From assembly GCA_964030785.1 (NCBI GenBank), contig OZ034974.1, positions 48,184,355-48,248,354 on the forward strand: DNA of 64,000 nucleotides, in the 5' to 3' direction. The stretch comes from Siderastrea siderea. Its lineage: Eukaryota; Cnidaria; Anthozoa; Scleractinia; Rhizangiidae. The position numbers and the translations under genes are program-made. Positions 1-16,440 of the stretch are shown piece by piece. Numbering within the stretch: the first letter of the stretch is position 1; every line of letters starts with the position of its first letter. The notes below the pieces were generated by a model. That model did no database searches. It was not told where the DNA came from and saw only the letters and a list, made by a program, of their open reading frames with translations.

Positions 1-415
1 GCACTTTGACTTGGCATAGCAGAGTGATCTGCTTTGCTTTTGTTTCATTTTGTTCGTGAGAAATTTTTTTTTTCGTATAAAACGTTTTCACGTCAAGTTG
101 TCGGGTGGACGAAAGTTCTGTGGTGAAGTGAAGGTTAGAATAAATGAATTAAAAGCTAAATTAAACAAATTAGTGGTTTTCCATCGAGTGTCAAAAGTAA
201 TGTACGTTTCCTTTCAATGGGTGTTGCTTTAGTAGGTTAAGTGTATTTATTGGCTAAAAACTATCGCGCGCATTTTCCCGCGCTTGACACTGGTTACATG
301 TATTTGCCTCGAGTTGCGATTGGTTCGTTGTGTTTCAGTCAGAGTAATTGTTTTGGCTTAGGTAATGTTCAACTGAAAACCCGCTTTAAGAATCGATCAT
401 GCGTTATGTACTGAC

Positions 416-4331
<3,916 letters not shown>

Positions 4332-4434
4332 GTTTTTCTCGTTTCTCCGTGAAGACAGCTTCCGTACCAAGAGCTTCGTTAACTGGTCGTGTTTGCGTTC
4401 AATTCAAACTTGCCTCCAAACGATATTTTGTCTG

Positions 4435-4442
4435 TATTTATA
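4435..4442 (-). promoter_or_regulatory. TATA box of the astacin gene
   Basis: On the minus strand the sequence reads TATAAATA, 104-111 bases upstream of the astacin ATG at 4331. At the usual 25-30 base spacing this predicts a transcription start near 4408 and a 5' leader of about 75 bases. The assignment rests on sequence and position only. Confidence 0.55.
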
Positions 4443-4499
4443 CGGTCTGCCGCCTACGTGACAGCTTCGGGGACGCTGAAAAACAATCGAGGCGAAATA

Positions 4500-7200
4500 T
4501 TGTTAGCTGTGCAGGAAATCGGCAAGCATCACAAAAAAAGAACTTTTGGGTTGAAAATTCAAGAATTAACTTTACTGGACAAAAACTCAGTCATTTTCTC
4601 TCATTTGCGTTTGGAAACTAAGGAGTGTATTAGGAATTTTTCAATATTTGCTTTTGCATAATTTATTAAAGAGTCCTGTGCTATTTTCAGATCTTTCACA
4701 GTGGAGATAAATCAATGATATTGTGTACATAACAATGGAAACACGTGCTTCCATTTTCGTTAAAGCGTTTTATCCGTCACGGAAACATAACGAGTTTTTA
4801 AAAAATTCAGCTCTCACTAGATTGGTCCAATTAACAAATAAATCATCAAATCTTTCGTTGTCTCCGTTACAAGCCTCCTCAAACAAGAAACGGGTGGTAC
4901 GATAGCGCGCGAGAAGCGCGAGTTTCCTTGTCCACGCGTGAGTCGCGTCTCCACTTACTTGTGACGGCCCGTCACTCTAACCATGCTAACCGACCGATTT
5001 TTGCCGTCGGCCATCAAAGAAAAACTAACCCTCAAGCATATTAAATTAATGCAATTTAAACAGTTAAAAATAAGCCTAGATTAGAGTAATTTTTCCCGCA
5101 ACCGTCAATGTCTAGTCTGAATAAATTTAACCGCGTCATGATTGATTGGCGGCACACTGAGACAAGCGTTTGAATGCTCTCCGAGCAAATAGTCAATAGG
5201 CGAAGCCAAGTTGAAAAGGACAAGCACTGAGTTGATTATAAGTATATGTTTCGCTGACAAACTCGCTGCAAACTCCCGTTAACAAATTATGAAAGTTAAA
5301 CTGAGACTTTCAGTGCTCAAACGCAAGATGACGAGCATCCCGAAGGAAGCGTAAAAACAAAACTGAACAGCAAGTTTTTTAATTCGACATCGAAAAGTTG
5401 TCGATCGTTAAGTGAAGTTTTCACCTACAGACCCTATATCAGTAAGGCAATACCAATAAACTATTTCGATTCTCACCGACCCAACCGACCTACATTTTTT
5501 GAAAAATTAGAAATACAAATAAGGTTTCTGGCTCATTGCCTCATCTCTTTTATCGGCTGTTTTCAAGTTTTTTAAAACTTGTTAAAACATGCTTTGTAAA
5601 AACATCTTAAAGTGATTCTGACATAAATTTCCCTCGTATAAAGGGATATAACGAACAAGCAGCGCACATTTGGAATTATTCATGCACCAAGTAGCTGTTA
5701 CTATCAAGACTGGTAAAAAAAAGCTACTCACGACGATGGGGTGCTTCAAAATTTCTGTTCTTTTCTCAGTCAGCCTTCGTTGCTAATTTGTTCTGCTAAG
5801 TCCAGCAGAACTGTAATCGGCACCTTTATATTTCTTCCTTTTACACCCTGCAATTTATATAATAAGTCTTATCAGTGAATATGAAACTGACAGGTGAACC
5901 TTTAATGGTCTTTAAAAGCTCTTTTGAAAGCATTGAAATTTTCAAAAACACTTAGGCATGTTTATTACAGTTGTTATTAAAATTTTTAAAAAGGTCAATT
6001 GTTACATAGTTACATAGGCTAGAAGACACCCCATTCCTCATGCAAAGTTTATGACACTAACCGTCCAAAAATTAACGTCATGAACAACATGCATTTTAGC
6101 AACCGAACACCCAGCACAAAATGTCTTGATAATCAAGCTCGTCAACTCGTCCGCCCCACCCAGTTTCACCCGGTTGGTATTTCGATCGAAGGTTTGCTTG
6201 TATTTGACAAATTGGTTTGGATGACCATTGAAAAAATATTTTTTATTTCATAATAAGAAAAAGTGACAAAAACTGCACCGTGAGGAGCTAGCAAGGTTAA
6301 CAGTTGCAAAAAAGCAGATATGAAAGGGTTTTGTAAACTGAAATTAAAGACGTTTTCCTGCAGGTTGTTCGTGCCGTTAGCAAGCTTATTCGCCTAGTTA
6401 GATTCCCTTCAGATTGTTGTACTTGGAATATCACATACAATTTTTTTAGTGATAAAAAAGCTGACGACTGAAAAAGTCTGCTTTATTCACTGAAAAACTA
6501 TAAAGATTTGCTGTTGTGGTTAAGGCCGGGTCGAGAATGTGATGTACTTGTCCTGTTTTATTTAGGTGCGGTTTAATTTTCGTCATGTTGTCGTTTTCAA
6601 GAAAAACTATTTAACCAACTGGGCAATATCCCGAGTTAAATTTTAAGTTTGAGAAGGAGTTTGCTGACGAAACAAGCGAGAAAATTTCAATTAACACAAC
6701 GCAAATGAAGCGAGCAAGTAACCGTGGAAGTTACAAATTGTTATATTCGGTGCAAATGTCAATCAAAATACCAATGTTGCAGCGGAAGTTTGCAAAGTTG
6801 TACGTAACGGAACATCTAGTTTAGTAAAAAATTATTTTTGTATTTCTATAAGAGCAAGTTGAAGGTGGAATATCAGAAAATTGAAATTACTCATGAATTT
6901 GAATTAAGACAACTAAAAGCAACTAAGTAGGGATTGTAAGCATTTTTGTTCCTGGTTACCTAGGAAATTGATTTTTTAGTGAAAGATGCCTTTCAAGAAA
7001 CGTGAGGAATACATAAGGCAAAATCTGACACTTTTTAACAAATCATGTAGAAAGGAGTAATAGATTAAGTACACGAGATAAAATAAAGTTTCCGACAAAT
7101 TAAGTAGTTTATTTTTAAAGTGAGAGTTGCCGACAATTATCCTCTAGCGGTTAATTTTTAGTGTTTTGACACCTGACGTTGAGAAAAGATTAAGTCATTC
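4500..7200. other. Intergenic, AT-rich, nothing recognised
   Basis: Apart from the upstream region of the astacin gene I see no gene, RNA or clear repeat. Open frames are short and lack splice-supported continuation. The CG-rich patch at 4900-4990 (cgcgcgagaagcgcgag) stands out in base composition only. Confidence 0.5.
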
Positions 7201-7224
7201 ATTTACTGTATTTATCCTTCTTCG

Positions 7225-7890
7225 AAACTGACTTTAGTCAAATTTAACCTTAATTCGATCCAACATTCATCTCTTTAGTCTTTAATATTTAATCTAAGCT
7301 CAGTACCAATATAATTTTAACTATTCAACTCAAATCTATCTTCAATTTACTCTTTTTTAAGCTTCATTAAACTATTTAACTCTCATTCGATTTCTTGACC
7401 ACGCATGCAACTGAAGATTGAGCAAACAGAAAAGCTCTAGGTTGAAGAATGTCATTTTCCCTCCTAAGGGTGCTTTGCAACAGAACAAAACTTGTATTTG
7501 GCTCAGTTCAACCAGCCATTTATTTAGACAGGCATACATGGTCATAAGTGAATGAGGGTTGAATAGAATAAAGTCGAATAAGGGTGGCGTAGTTGAATGA
7601 AGGGCTGATTAAAGCGAATTTGGGTAGGATCGTTGAATGAGGAGTTGACTTTGTCTTAAATAGGTGAGGCGTGTAAGGATTCAATACTAAATAACGGGTT
7701 GAATTGAATTAAGTCAAATTTTGGTTAAATATAGCTAAATAAGGCAAGTTGAATTCAAGTCGAATGAGGGTTGGGTGGCTGAATTAAATCTAAATGAGGC
7801 TGGTTTAATAGGTGAAGGGAGGGTTAAATTAAAGCTGATTAATGATTTCATGGAAGTTGAAAACGGGTTGCATGAATAGTTGAATAAGAT
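7225..7890. repeat. Degenerate gttgaat-type repeat block, partly inverted
   Basis: From about 7540 to 7890 the sequence is a loose array of gttgaatgagg, gtcgaataagg and ctgattaaagc units. From 7225 to 7400 the complementary wording (attcaact, cattcgat, tttaacc) appears, so the block is roughly an inverted pair. Related blocks lie at 11330-11490 (plus wording) and 13275-13460 (complementary wording). Confidence 0.6.
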
Positions 7891-8718
7891 GTAAAATTGA
7901 ATATTGATACAATGTGCTTACCATAGATAACCGCCTTTGAATCACTCCTTCAGTTTTAAGAGCTTCTCAAAACTTACATGCATTTGAAAGATTGATGTAA
8001 ACTGGCCACACAAAGAGAGCAGACACTTTTTAAAACTAAACATTCATTTCTTATGAACTAATTTTAGGAACGTGCCGCAATAAAAAATCCTATACACTAG
8101 GTTTCAATTGTTTTTTTGTGGCAAAACACAAACGGCACAGGCGTAGCTAAATGAATGATTTCAAGTTAAAATGCATTTCGAAGAGGTTTAAATAAATGAT
8201 TAAAGGGAGCGTGTTAATTGTACGCTGTAGCTGGAATTTCTTTGCTGGTCAGCGAGTCTGTGCTGGAAGGAAAAGAGGGCATGTATGTCCTCGCAGGCTC
8301 TTCAGCCAGACCCCGCCCAAGTAAGAAAATATGTGCGACTTAAAAATACTGAGTCGTTTTCAAACGAATGACAATGAAATCACAGAAAGAGCTTGTTCTT
8401 GAAGAAGCCTAATAAGGCTGATAATCGGTTACACCAGATGCTAATTAACCACAGTTATTAAAGGGTGGCACCGAAACGTTACGTTCGTCAACCAGAATTG
8501 CATCATTTTGGTTATGTCTTTCTGCAGCAACGTATTCCTTTGGAGATAGGTTACCAAAAATATATTTTCTGAAATTAGACCAGGTGGGTGGTAACTGACG
8601 TAGCATTACCTTTAAAAGCGCGCAACTTGCAGTATGTCGTTGTGCACTGCTTTAAAAGCAAGAATAGCAATGTTTATTAAATTGGACAAAAACAAGAAAG
8701 AAAGAAAAAGATAACGAC

Positions 8719-8791
8719 AGCCCCCGGAGAGATTTGAACTCTCGACCCCTGGTTTACAAGACCAGTGCTCTAACCCCTGAGCTACGGAGGC
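8719..8791 (-). tRNA. tRNA-Thr (anticodon UGU)
   Basis: On the minus strand a 73-nt cloverleaf can be drawn by eye. The acceptor stem GCCTCCG pairs with CGGGGGC (one G-U). The D arm is GCTC...GAGC, the anticodon stem CTGGT/ACCAG encloses CTTGTAA with anticodon TGT, and the T stem GAGAG/CTCTC encloses TTCAAAT. The A box and B box are both intact. There is no intron and no encoded CCA, as expected for a eukaryotic nuclear tRNA gene. A second, sequence-identical copy lies at 13567-13639. Confidence 0.93.
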
Positions 8792-8898
8792 CAGATGGAA
8801 CAAATGATGAAATATTTTGGAGCAGACCTCTTTTGCTTTCAGGCTGGCTCGGTTTGCCGGGATCTCACGTCTGTTAAACTCACTTAAAATCAACTTTG

Positions 8899-9000
8899 CG
8901 ATTACATGGAAAAATCTCAGCCCGGCCAGCTGGGTTCCCCGTATCGGTATCGCGATGGCGGGATCCCGGCTAGATGGGCTGAAAATTTACCATGTAATCG
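8899..9000. repeat. Imperfect palindrome (fold-back element)
   Basis: The left arm begins cgattacatgg and contains cagccc; the right arm contains gggctg and ends catgtaatcg, giving about 100 bases able to fold on themselves. A related wording (catgtaata, gccagccc, catgtaatcgg) recurs at 9220-9305, so this is a dispersed family. Confidence 0.65.
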
Positions 9001-10334
9001 TGATTGCCGGGCTAACACTATTTCGTCACTAAATTTCGGTTCAGAGCAAAATGGATCACCAGAAGGTCAATATTTCTCTTTCTTTATAACACATAAAGGC
9101 TTATCAGACCATAAAGCTACACAAAACTGAAAATAATACGCCAAAATAAGGGATTAACAATAGTAAAATCACTCATTCATCTTTTGAGGCAGCCATCTTT
9201 TCACACGACAGCTTCTAAATTTAGCCGCAGGCGGGCTGGTTCACCTCATGTAATACCGAGGCAGCCCTGTTAACCGAGCCAGCCCAGCTCATGTAATCGG
9301 CCCCGTTTCGCACCCATGGCCACTTTCATCCTTGTTCATCCGCTTTCATCCGTCAGCGGCGTTGGAGGCTGCAAAGTAATAAATGGTCCTAGTAAGAACT
9401 AGGCAACCCAACGGCAAGGAATGCAGAAAGGTGTTAATTGTGATATTGTTGAAACGGTCCACCTCATTGGCTAAAACATGAAAATCTACTATCACTTCAT
9501 CAGGTAGCGCATTTATTTCTCTCTAGTTTACTTATTGACTCCCTTTTGGTGAAAACTATTCCGAGTTTTAATGCAGCAAAATTTCTATGTGGGAAACATG
9601 GAAAATTAGAGGCCTTTCTTGGCCATTGTTTTGGAGTCTCATGATTGGATAAAATCTTGTAACACAAAAGAAATATCGCTTTAAAATAAAGTTTCAGTAC
9701 ATTTTATTTCAAAAACGTGTTGTCCATAGGTTGATGTATTCTCAGTAAGAAAATCTAAACAATCTTATGTGGGGAAAGCGAAATGCCGCAGAACAATAGA
9801 GGATTGCCTAGTTCTTACACGCATTGTTATTTAATGATCTTACAGTTTAGATACTTGAGTTCCCTGAATGTGATTCACGCGTGCCCCGTTACATCTTATT
9901 TCTCCTTAGAATGTCACTACTTGATCAAGCATATAGGTCAATTGAGAATAAAGAAAATGATCACCAAAAACAAAATTTCTTCATGTTTAAGCAAATTCTC
10001 CCACTTAGCACCAAAAGAAATATATGGAGAGCAGTGAGGAGAATGTGCACACTGATATTGGACTTCAAGGGTCTTAACTCCACACAAAGAGTGTGAACCT
10101 CTGAGTGGTCAAAATTCAATGGCAGCCAGTTTTGAATGAGGTCCAGTGAGTCTGTTAAGCGGCTGTGGTGACAGCATAATGATTAAATATACGGAGAGAA
10201 AGCGAATCGCCATGAGCGCCATGGCTGCATCAATTGCTATTTGCACGAAAAAGTTATACGTCACGAGAAAGCTAAACTTTCGGTTGGCAAACTAGTAGGA
10301 AGAAAGCAAAAAGAAGAGATGGAGGACGAATTAA

Positions 10335-10543
10335 TAGCCTGCGTAGCAAGCGTTTCCGTAGTATAGGGCTTTCCGCAGGTTTGAAGCATTTTTCGCCTTT
10401 TGAACGCGCAAAAATTGCGGCGAGCGCAAAAAAGTGCGCTCCTTCCATCAGTGTTGCGCTCACCCGAATTTTCGCGCCGCCAATAAGCGAAAAACGCCTC
10501 CAACGGGCGGAAGAAACCTATGGAACGCTTGCTACGCAGGCTA
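10335..10543. mobile_element. MITE with agcctgcgtagcaagcg ends
   Basis: The left end tagcctgcgtagcaagcg and the right end cgcttgctacgcaggcta are perfect inverted copies, about 210 bases apart, with TA at each border. The short open frames crossing it are by-products. The MITE at 44462-44582 shares the agcctg-gtagc outer end. Confidence 0.8.
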
Positions 10544-10635
10544 GCGAATTAACCAAGCAGATGACAGGCTCAAGAAAACACAAGAATTACCGATGCTAAG
10601 CGAAGAGGAGCCAGCTGTAGTCAGCTGTTGATAGA

Positions 10636-10990
10636 AATCGTGTGCGAGTGAAGCCTCACGATTCCGGAAAATGTTTGGGGTAAACAAGCTGGGTGCGGCG
10701 GCTAAATATAACTTCCGTCATAGTTAACCTTTTTATTACTAAAACAAGGTAAAGCTTTAGGAATGTTTTGAGATTAACGCCGGGCTGTGGTAAAAACACA
10801 TGTACATTTATCGAACAGCACCACTGCCGAAAAAACTGCCTATGATCTTTCACTGAAATTGGCCACATTTTAGGACTCAAACGTTAGAATAACACATTTT
10901 TCAACATTTGACCCAGGAGGAACAGAGGTTTTCTTGGCGCGACGTCGGTTACATAAATATGTTGAAACACTTCACTCCAAGGAGTAAAGT
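10636..10990. repeat. Repeat block copy 1 (pairs with 14164-14500)
   Basis: It starts atcgtgtgcgagtgaagc and carries in order the landmarks aacagcacca, aaacgttagaata, gcgacgtcggt and gatacttaaat. The same landmarks occur in the same order at 14164-14500 with many substitutions and indels. Each copy lies to the right of a tRNA-Thr gene. No coding content was recognised. Confidence 0.75.
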
Positions 10991-11329
10991 ACGATAAGTA
11001 TGATACTTAAATTTCTTATTCCGGCCGGAACAGAACGTTGTAATCCACAAGCACGCAAAATTGATAATTGATAATCAAAGTTGACAGCTTTTGGCGTCTC
11101 ACTTATAAAAGCTATATCTGGCCTTGAAATAAATGGAAAAAGCATCTGTAATTAAAAGCGTGTCGTGTTATCGTTTGTCATTCCCACCTCCACCATTTCA
11201 AAAACAAAAAAGTATGCGACTGCAGCGCAAAATGCAAAACGTGTATTGGCCCCAGTCGGCTTACCGTCTTCTTAATTAGACAAGCACCGTGAAATGGTCA
11301 TAAATGATGGCTGAATACACTGTGAATAG

Positions 11330-11490
11330 TTACATGTGGGGTCGAAATGGAGTCGAATAAGGGTTGGATAGTTAAATATAGAGGGCTGATTGAAGCTGAA
11401 TACGGTTTGAATAGTTGAAAAGGGATTGAATCAAAGTGGAATTTGGGTGAGGCGTTGAATTGAAGTTGAATGAGGATTCAAACTCAGATC
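11330..11490. repeat. gttgaat-type repeat block
   Basis: Units such as gtcgaataagg, gggctgattgaagctgaat and ggcgttgaattgaagttgaat match the array at 7540-7890. The same family appears in complementary orientation at 13275-13460. Confidence 0.6.
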
Positions 11491-11499
11491 GATTGGGAA

Positions 11500-13270
11500 T
11501 TTCTTTTGCAATTGCTCCACGTTCCTTAAATTAGCACCTTAGCTTGAAAAAGTGTCTGCTCGCCTTTTCCAGCCAGGTAACATACCTATCGAATGCATCC
11601 AAGTCTTGAGGAGCCCTTAAGGCCGCGGGTGACAAGCTGTCATGAATAAATTTATAAGGCAAAATTTTGGTGGAGGTCTTACGTTAAAAAACTTTAGATC
11701 TTGATCGTTTGGGAGCCGATTTCGTTGAAACTTAATAGAGGGCTTGAGGAATGTTGGAAGTGCAACCCGATTGTTTTTCCTTTGATAAATTGCGTTTCTT
11801 TGCTTCCAAAGTTAAGATTTGGTAAAACGCGACTCCGTGTCCAAGTTTTCTCCTCGTGGAGAAGACAAAGCTTCTTGATTTTGCCACTAATTGATCAGTT
11901 AAAACCTCTATTGTCACAACAGAAGCCGATTTTGTGATTTCAAGTTCCACTGAAAGTTATAAGCCTTAGTAAAATCGTCCTTGTTTAAATTTGAAGACTT
12001 AAAACTTCTGTTAAAAAGCCTGTTTTAAAAAAGTGCTTCTGTTGTGACAACCTACAACACACCTATTTTACCTGTCTGCTGTGTCAGTTCAGGAAATTTT
12101 ATATCCGCGCTGTATTCTTGGACACAAAATTGGTGGTTTTAGGGCTTCCGAAGGCTTACCGAAGAAACACGAGTTTTTAAGCCAAGAATATTTTATTATG
12201 CAAATTATGGATATAAAAATTAAGAAGCTATTGTTAACACTCCAGAAACAAACAATAGGTTGCATGCAATCTAAAAAAATCGTGTGTTTTCCGTCGAAAA
12301 TAAACGAAAGAAAAAAGCATTGGTGCTGAACCAATTAATATTTATACCACACACAAAATGGAAAGAGTATTTTACTATCGAAATTTTCAAAGCGGATTTT
12401 TTTCCGCTTAAACGTAGAATTAAACACTAAAACCAAAAAGAACTACGAAATCGAACTCCTTTGTTATTTTCCAGTCTGTGGAGCAGTGTATATACACCTA
12501 ATTGAAAAAACGTTGTCATGTGAAAAGCATATACTAAGAACGATACGACCCAATGGTTTTCTGGGAAGGGGTAAAACTTGCTTCTGTTCTCAGGCATCGT
12601 GGAGAAAATATTGACACGGTATACCTAAATCTACTCCGAAACCTTCTTAGAAGTGAAAATGTCTTCAAATTCAATATATGGAACTGAGCATCAAGCTTGT
12701 CAGTACTGTCTTCCCAGAATTCCATCGTGTCGCATCGTTCATGGTTTATGCTTCGCATCCGACAACGTTTTATCAATCAGGTGTATACACAGAAAAAACT
12801 TCACGGAGTTCCACTTACGAAAGACCCAGACGTTGATAAATATTCGACACAAAATTGGTGATGTTGATAAGTATTCGAGATAGAGATAGAAACAGTATTT
12901 TATTTTCGTTTTGTTTTGCTGGAAAAATTCTAAAAAGTTGCAATTAACGTTTCAACTGACAGATAAAGAATAAGAACGCTACAGATACAACAAGCGAGAG
13001 CTCAAAGCATTTATTATTATTGTTATTATAAAAATTTTTATTTAACAATACTTAAGATGCCCTGCCACACGATTAAACGCACGAGCAATCATTGATGCAT
13101 AAACCAAAGATTTTATGCTGCAGAGCTTACTTTATGTAATATTTCGCACAATGTCGCTGTCATTCGTCGCACTTCGTGCATACGCTTTAAATAAATGAAT
13201 ACTGATGATCTAGTCTCTCACCCGCGGCCTTAAAATTGTCAGAGTGTTCAGTGATGGTTAACTAAGGCAA
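11500..13270. other. Intergenic, nothing recognised
   Basis: There are only short frames on both strands, several overlapping each other in antisense, with no family resemblance and no splice-supported continuation. Confidence 0.5.
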
Positions 13271-13274
13271 GCAG

Positions 13275-13460
13275 GTTGCAGTAATGTTATTCAATTATTC
13301 AATCCATATTCAACTTCAATTCAATTTTTAGTCATTTTTTAAATTCAAAGCCCCCATTCAACTTTTCAATCGGTGTTACTCAAAAGTAATTCAGTCACTC
13401 AGTCAAATTGAATTTAGGGCCTTTTTGAGCTATTCAACTTAAATTTAACTTAGTTTCATC
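13275..13460. repeat. gttgaat-type repeat block, complementary orientation
   Basis: Phrases such as ttcaattcaa, cattcaacttt and attcagtcactc are the reverse complement of the units at 7540-7890 and 11330-11490. Confidence 0.55.
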
Positions 13461-13566
13461 CACTTCGGTGACACTGCTGACAAACTTTCAACAAGTGTGT
13501 TAAACCATCTTTGAATCATGAAAATAATTTTCAGTACAATAAATTAAAAAAGAAAAGGTAAAAGCC

Positions 13567-13639
13567 AGCCCCCGGAGAGATTTGAACTCTCGACCCCTGG
13601 TTTACAAGACCAGTGCTCTAACCCCTGAGCTACGGAGGC
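13567..13639 (-). tRNA. tRNA-Thr (anticodon UGU), second copy
   Basis: It reads the same as the 73-nt gene at 8719-8791, with the same acceptor, D, anticodon (TGT) and T arms. Flanking identity stops almost at once (a short gcccccggag context only), so the body is conserved while the flanks differ. Both copies keep A and B boxes and could be transcribed by RNA polymerase III. Confidence 0.93.
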
Positions 13640-14163
13640 CGAATGAGTTCCCTGATGAATATTTTGCACCAGTATTCACGGCTGTCACCCCAGTTCTCTC
13701 TAATCCGAAGTGGGTGGAGAACGCTGGTCAAGAAGAAAATAGGATCAGTCTAACGGAGGGAGCGAGATTCCTATACTCGCTATAATGAAGTCTCAGTTCA
13801 GTAAGGCTACTTTCTAAATACTAAACCCAGAAAGTAAAGTAGAAAATAGAAATAAACCGTAATCGACGTGATTATTATGTGAAGATTGTCTTTCGAATAC
13901 TGGACAAATTCTAAATAAAAGTGAGAGGACGATTTGTTTTCTGACTTTTCTGTTATTAAACCGACACATTACAGAGGGCCGCATAAAGATGTAAAAATGA
14001 GAGACTTGACGCTGACAAGTCAGTAACGAATTAGTACTAGCAATTGAAACCTTGAAAAAAAAACCCGACCTCACGGCATGTTACGATCGTTCGAATTATT
14101 ACAAAAATGTCTGAAATCGTAAAGATATTTAAAGAGACCAGATATAAATGTACTTGTTAACAA

Positions 14164-14500
14164 AAATCGTGCGCGAGTGAAGCTTCACGATTACCGCGAT
14201 ATCTGCTGGGTGGGGCTAATGATTATAGCTTCCGTTTCATTGTAACCAAGGTGAAAAATTCGAGCAATCAGTTTAATTTGTTAAACCGATTACTTGGGGG
14301 AAAAACAGCACTACAGGAAAGAGCTGCTTAGTCACATTTTACACTGAATCTCAAACGTTAGAATAAACAATATGGCGTGAATATTTTACCCCAGGAAGAA
14401 AAGAGGTTTAGTCTGACGCGACGTCGGTAACATAAATACGCTGAAACACTTAACCCCAAGGGTTCAAGTATGATACTTTTTAATTACTATTCCAAGACAC
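14164..14500. repeat. Repeat block copy 2 (pairs with 10636-10990)
   Basis: It starts aaatcgtgcgcgagtgaagc and repeats the order of landmarks seen in copy 1, with differences throughout. The pairing with a nearby tRNA-Thr suggests a local duplication or two insertions of one family. Confidence 0.75.
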
Positions 14501-15470
14501 CAGGCATGCAATATTGATTAATTAGATGCGTCACCGCAGAATAGCTTTTCGGGCTTCTTTCTTCGTGAAAATTATCTATGGCCATGGAATGAGTATATGG
14601 AATAATATAATCTTGCCGAGTCTGGACCCTTCGCATTGATGACTTCTCTGTTTCAATCGGTTTGTTTTGTCTATGTATCGGCTCTTGATCTTCCATTTTG
14701 GAGAGCTGTGTAGTTAACTATAAATGTGTCTACAGTGATGAAGAGCTACAATAGCATTTACCGTTTTACCCCCTAAAAAATACGCGCCTGAGAGGGAATA
14801 AATGGAGCTTCTTGAGGTTTGCGGCATTATGCCTTGTTTTACATCACGTACCTGACAATAAAAAAAAAACGAATACTGGCAGAGACTCAAATCATGTACT
14901 TGAACTTGAGCATGTTTGACAAAATTCCGGGAAAAATTATTTCAATATTTGGTAGCGGAAACTAAAATGTGGCCAGCTTTCGAGAGGGATTTGCAGGAAA
15001 CTTGTTCGTAATGTTGTTGACTTGAACTACCCTGGCCAAAATATTTTCTTACAACTGACTTCCGTCACCCTCTTCTTTTAGTCAACGTTGATCAATTTCA
15101 TCACGGTATGCAACTTTAAGGTTTTGATTTTGTAAACAAATTCCAAGTGTGATTATTCAAATCAAAGCTATTGGGTGGCACCTTCATGCGATGTTGTTTC
15201 GCTTTTTAAAACACAAATAACATTAAATTGAGGGGTAAAAGGCGACACGATCCTCTTCCGGGTCTGCGCGGCGTACCGCGAGCGACTACACCCATTTCAT
15301 GTTAACTCGAGTATCAATTTTGTGGTTTGCAGAAACGCCATTTCAGTTCAACGTGTGGGCTTGTTTGTGTGCTAGAACGAAACTGACGAGTTGTTCTTCC
15401 GCTTGTGGTTCTACTATTGTGTTATATAAGGTACCGGTAGTTGTAACTTTTGAGACTGTGCATGAAATCC
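14500..15470. other. Intergenic, nothing recognised
   Basis: No gene, RNA or clear repeat was seen. The frames present are short and lack codon-level support. Confidence 0.45.
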
Positions 15471-15475
15471 TAACT

Positions 15476-16440
15476 GGTGACCATTCAAGTAAAAGCTGTT
15501 GAGTAGAATGTTCCTGTGTTGTTGTTTGTTATGCTGTACAAGCTGGTTCTCGAGCCTACAAATCGTAAACAAGACCATTCAAAAGTAAGCTATTGAGCAA
15601 TACTTTCCGTGGGGTAATTAATTATGATTCTGTACAGTTAACAGTAAAGGAGGTTCTTGCCTTTATTGACATGATTCCGTGGGTGAAAATGAGAATAAAG
15701 TGCAGTTCTATGACTTTAGAAGGGTTTATTCACGCTTATTTCCCCCGGCTTCACTGGTAATCGATCCTAGATTCCCCAGCTGTTTAGCCACCACGCAAAT
15801 GTACTTTCCTGTGAGTGACCACCTTGACTTCCTGAAACTGTGTGGTCTCTGAAACCTTGACCTACAAATAGTCCCATTTTTAGCAGAAATGAGATTGATT
15901 TTCTAAACTAATTTCCACCACAACCTTGAATAAAAAAAACATGATAAACTGCACAGGAGGAAAGAAGCGCTTCTTAATTTGAATCAGTCTTACTTAGAAA
16001 AGCTTTTTTCTCGTAGTTTTAAATTAAAGTAGTCGCCTTTTACCATGAGGATAATATAGTATGAAGTATCACAGTACAGAATTATTTGAAAAATCACACG
16101 TAACAATTTCTTTCATAGATTTGTAAGTTACGTTAGAACCACCTTGTACAGCATAATAAACAGCACCACAGGAAAGTACTGCTCAGTAGCTTTCATTTGA
16201 ATGGTCACACTTTAGGATTTCATCCACAAACTCAAAAGTTAGAACCACTACGTACAGCATAATAAACAGCACCACAGGAAAGTACTGTGCAATAACTTTC
16301 ATTTGAGTGTCACACTTAAAGATTTTATCACATCCATAGAATCAAAAGTTAGAACCACCTTGTAAAGCATAATTATAGTACCACAGGAAAGCGCTGCTCA
16401 ATAGCTATCATTGATGACACATTAGGACATTTACAACAAT
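15476..16440. repeat. Local array of a ~105-bp repeat family
   Basis: Between 16122 and 16440 about three head-to-tail copies carry, in order, gttagaaccac, gtacagcataataaacag, caccacaggaaagtact, gctttcatttgaa and cacactttaggattt. At 15476-15640 two copies lie in reverse orientation (agctattgagcaatact, ctgtacaagctggtt). Other copies occur near 23350-23470, 24311-24420, 26516-26620, 27135-27260 and 35330-35530, so the unit is both tandem and dispersed. No function is evident. Confidence 0.75.
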
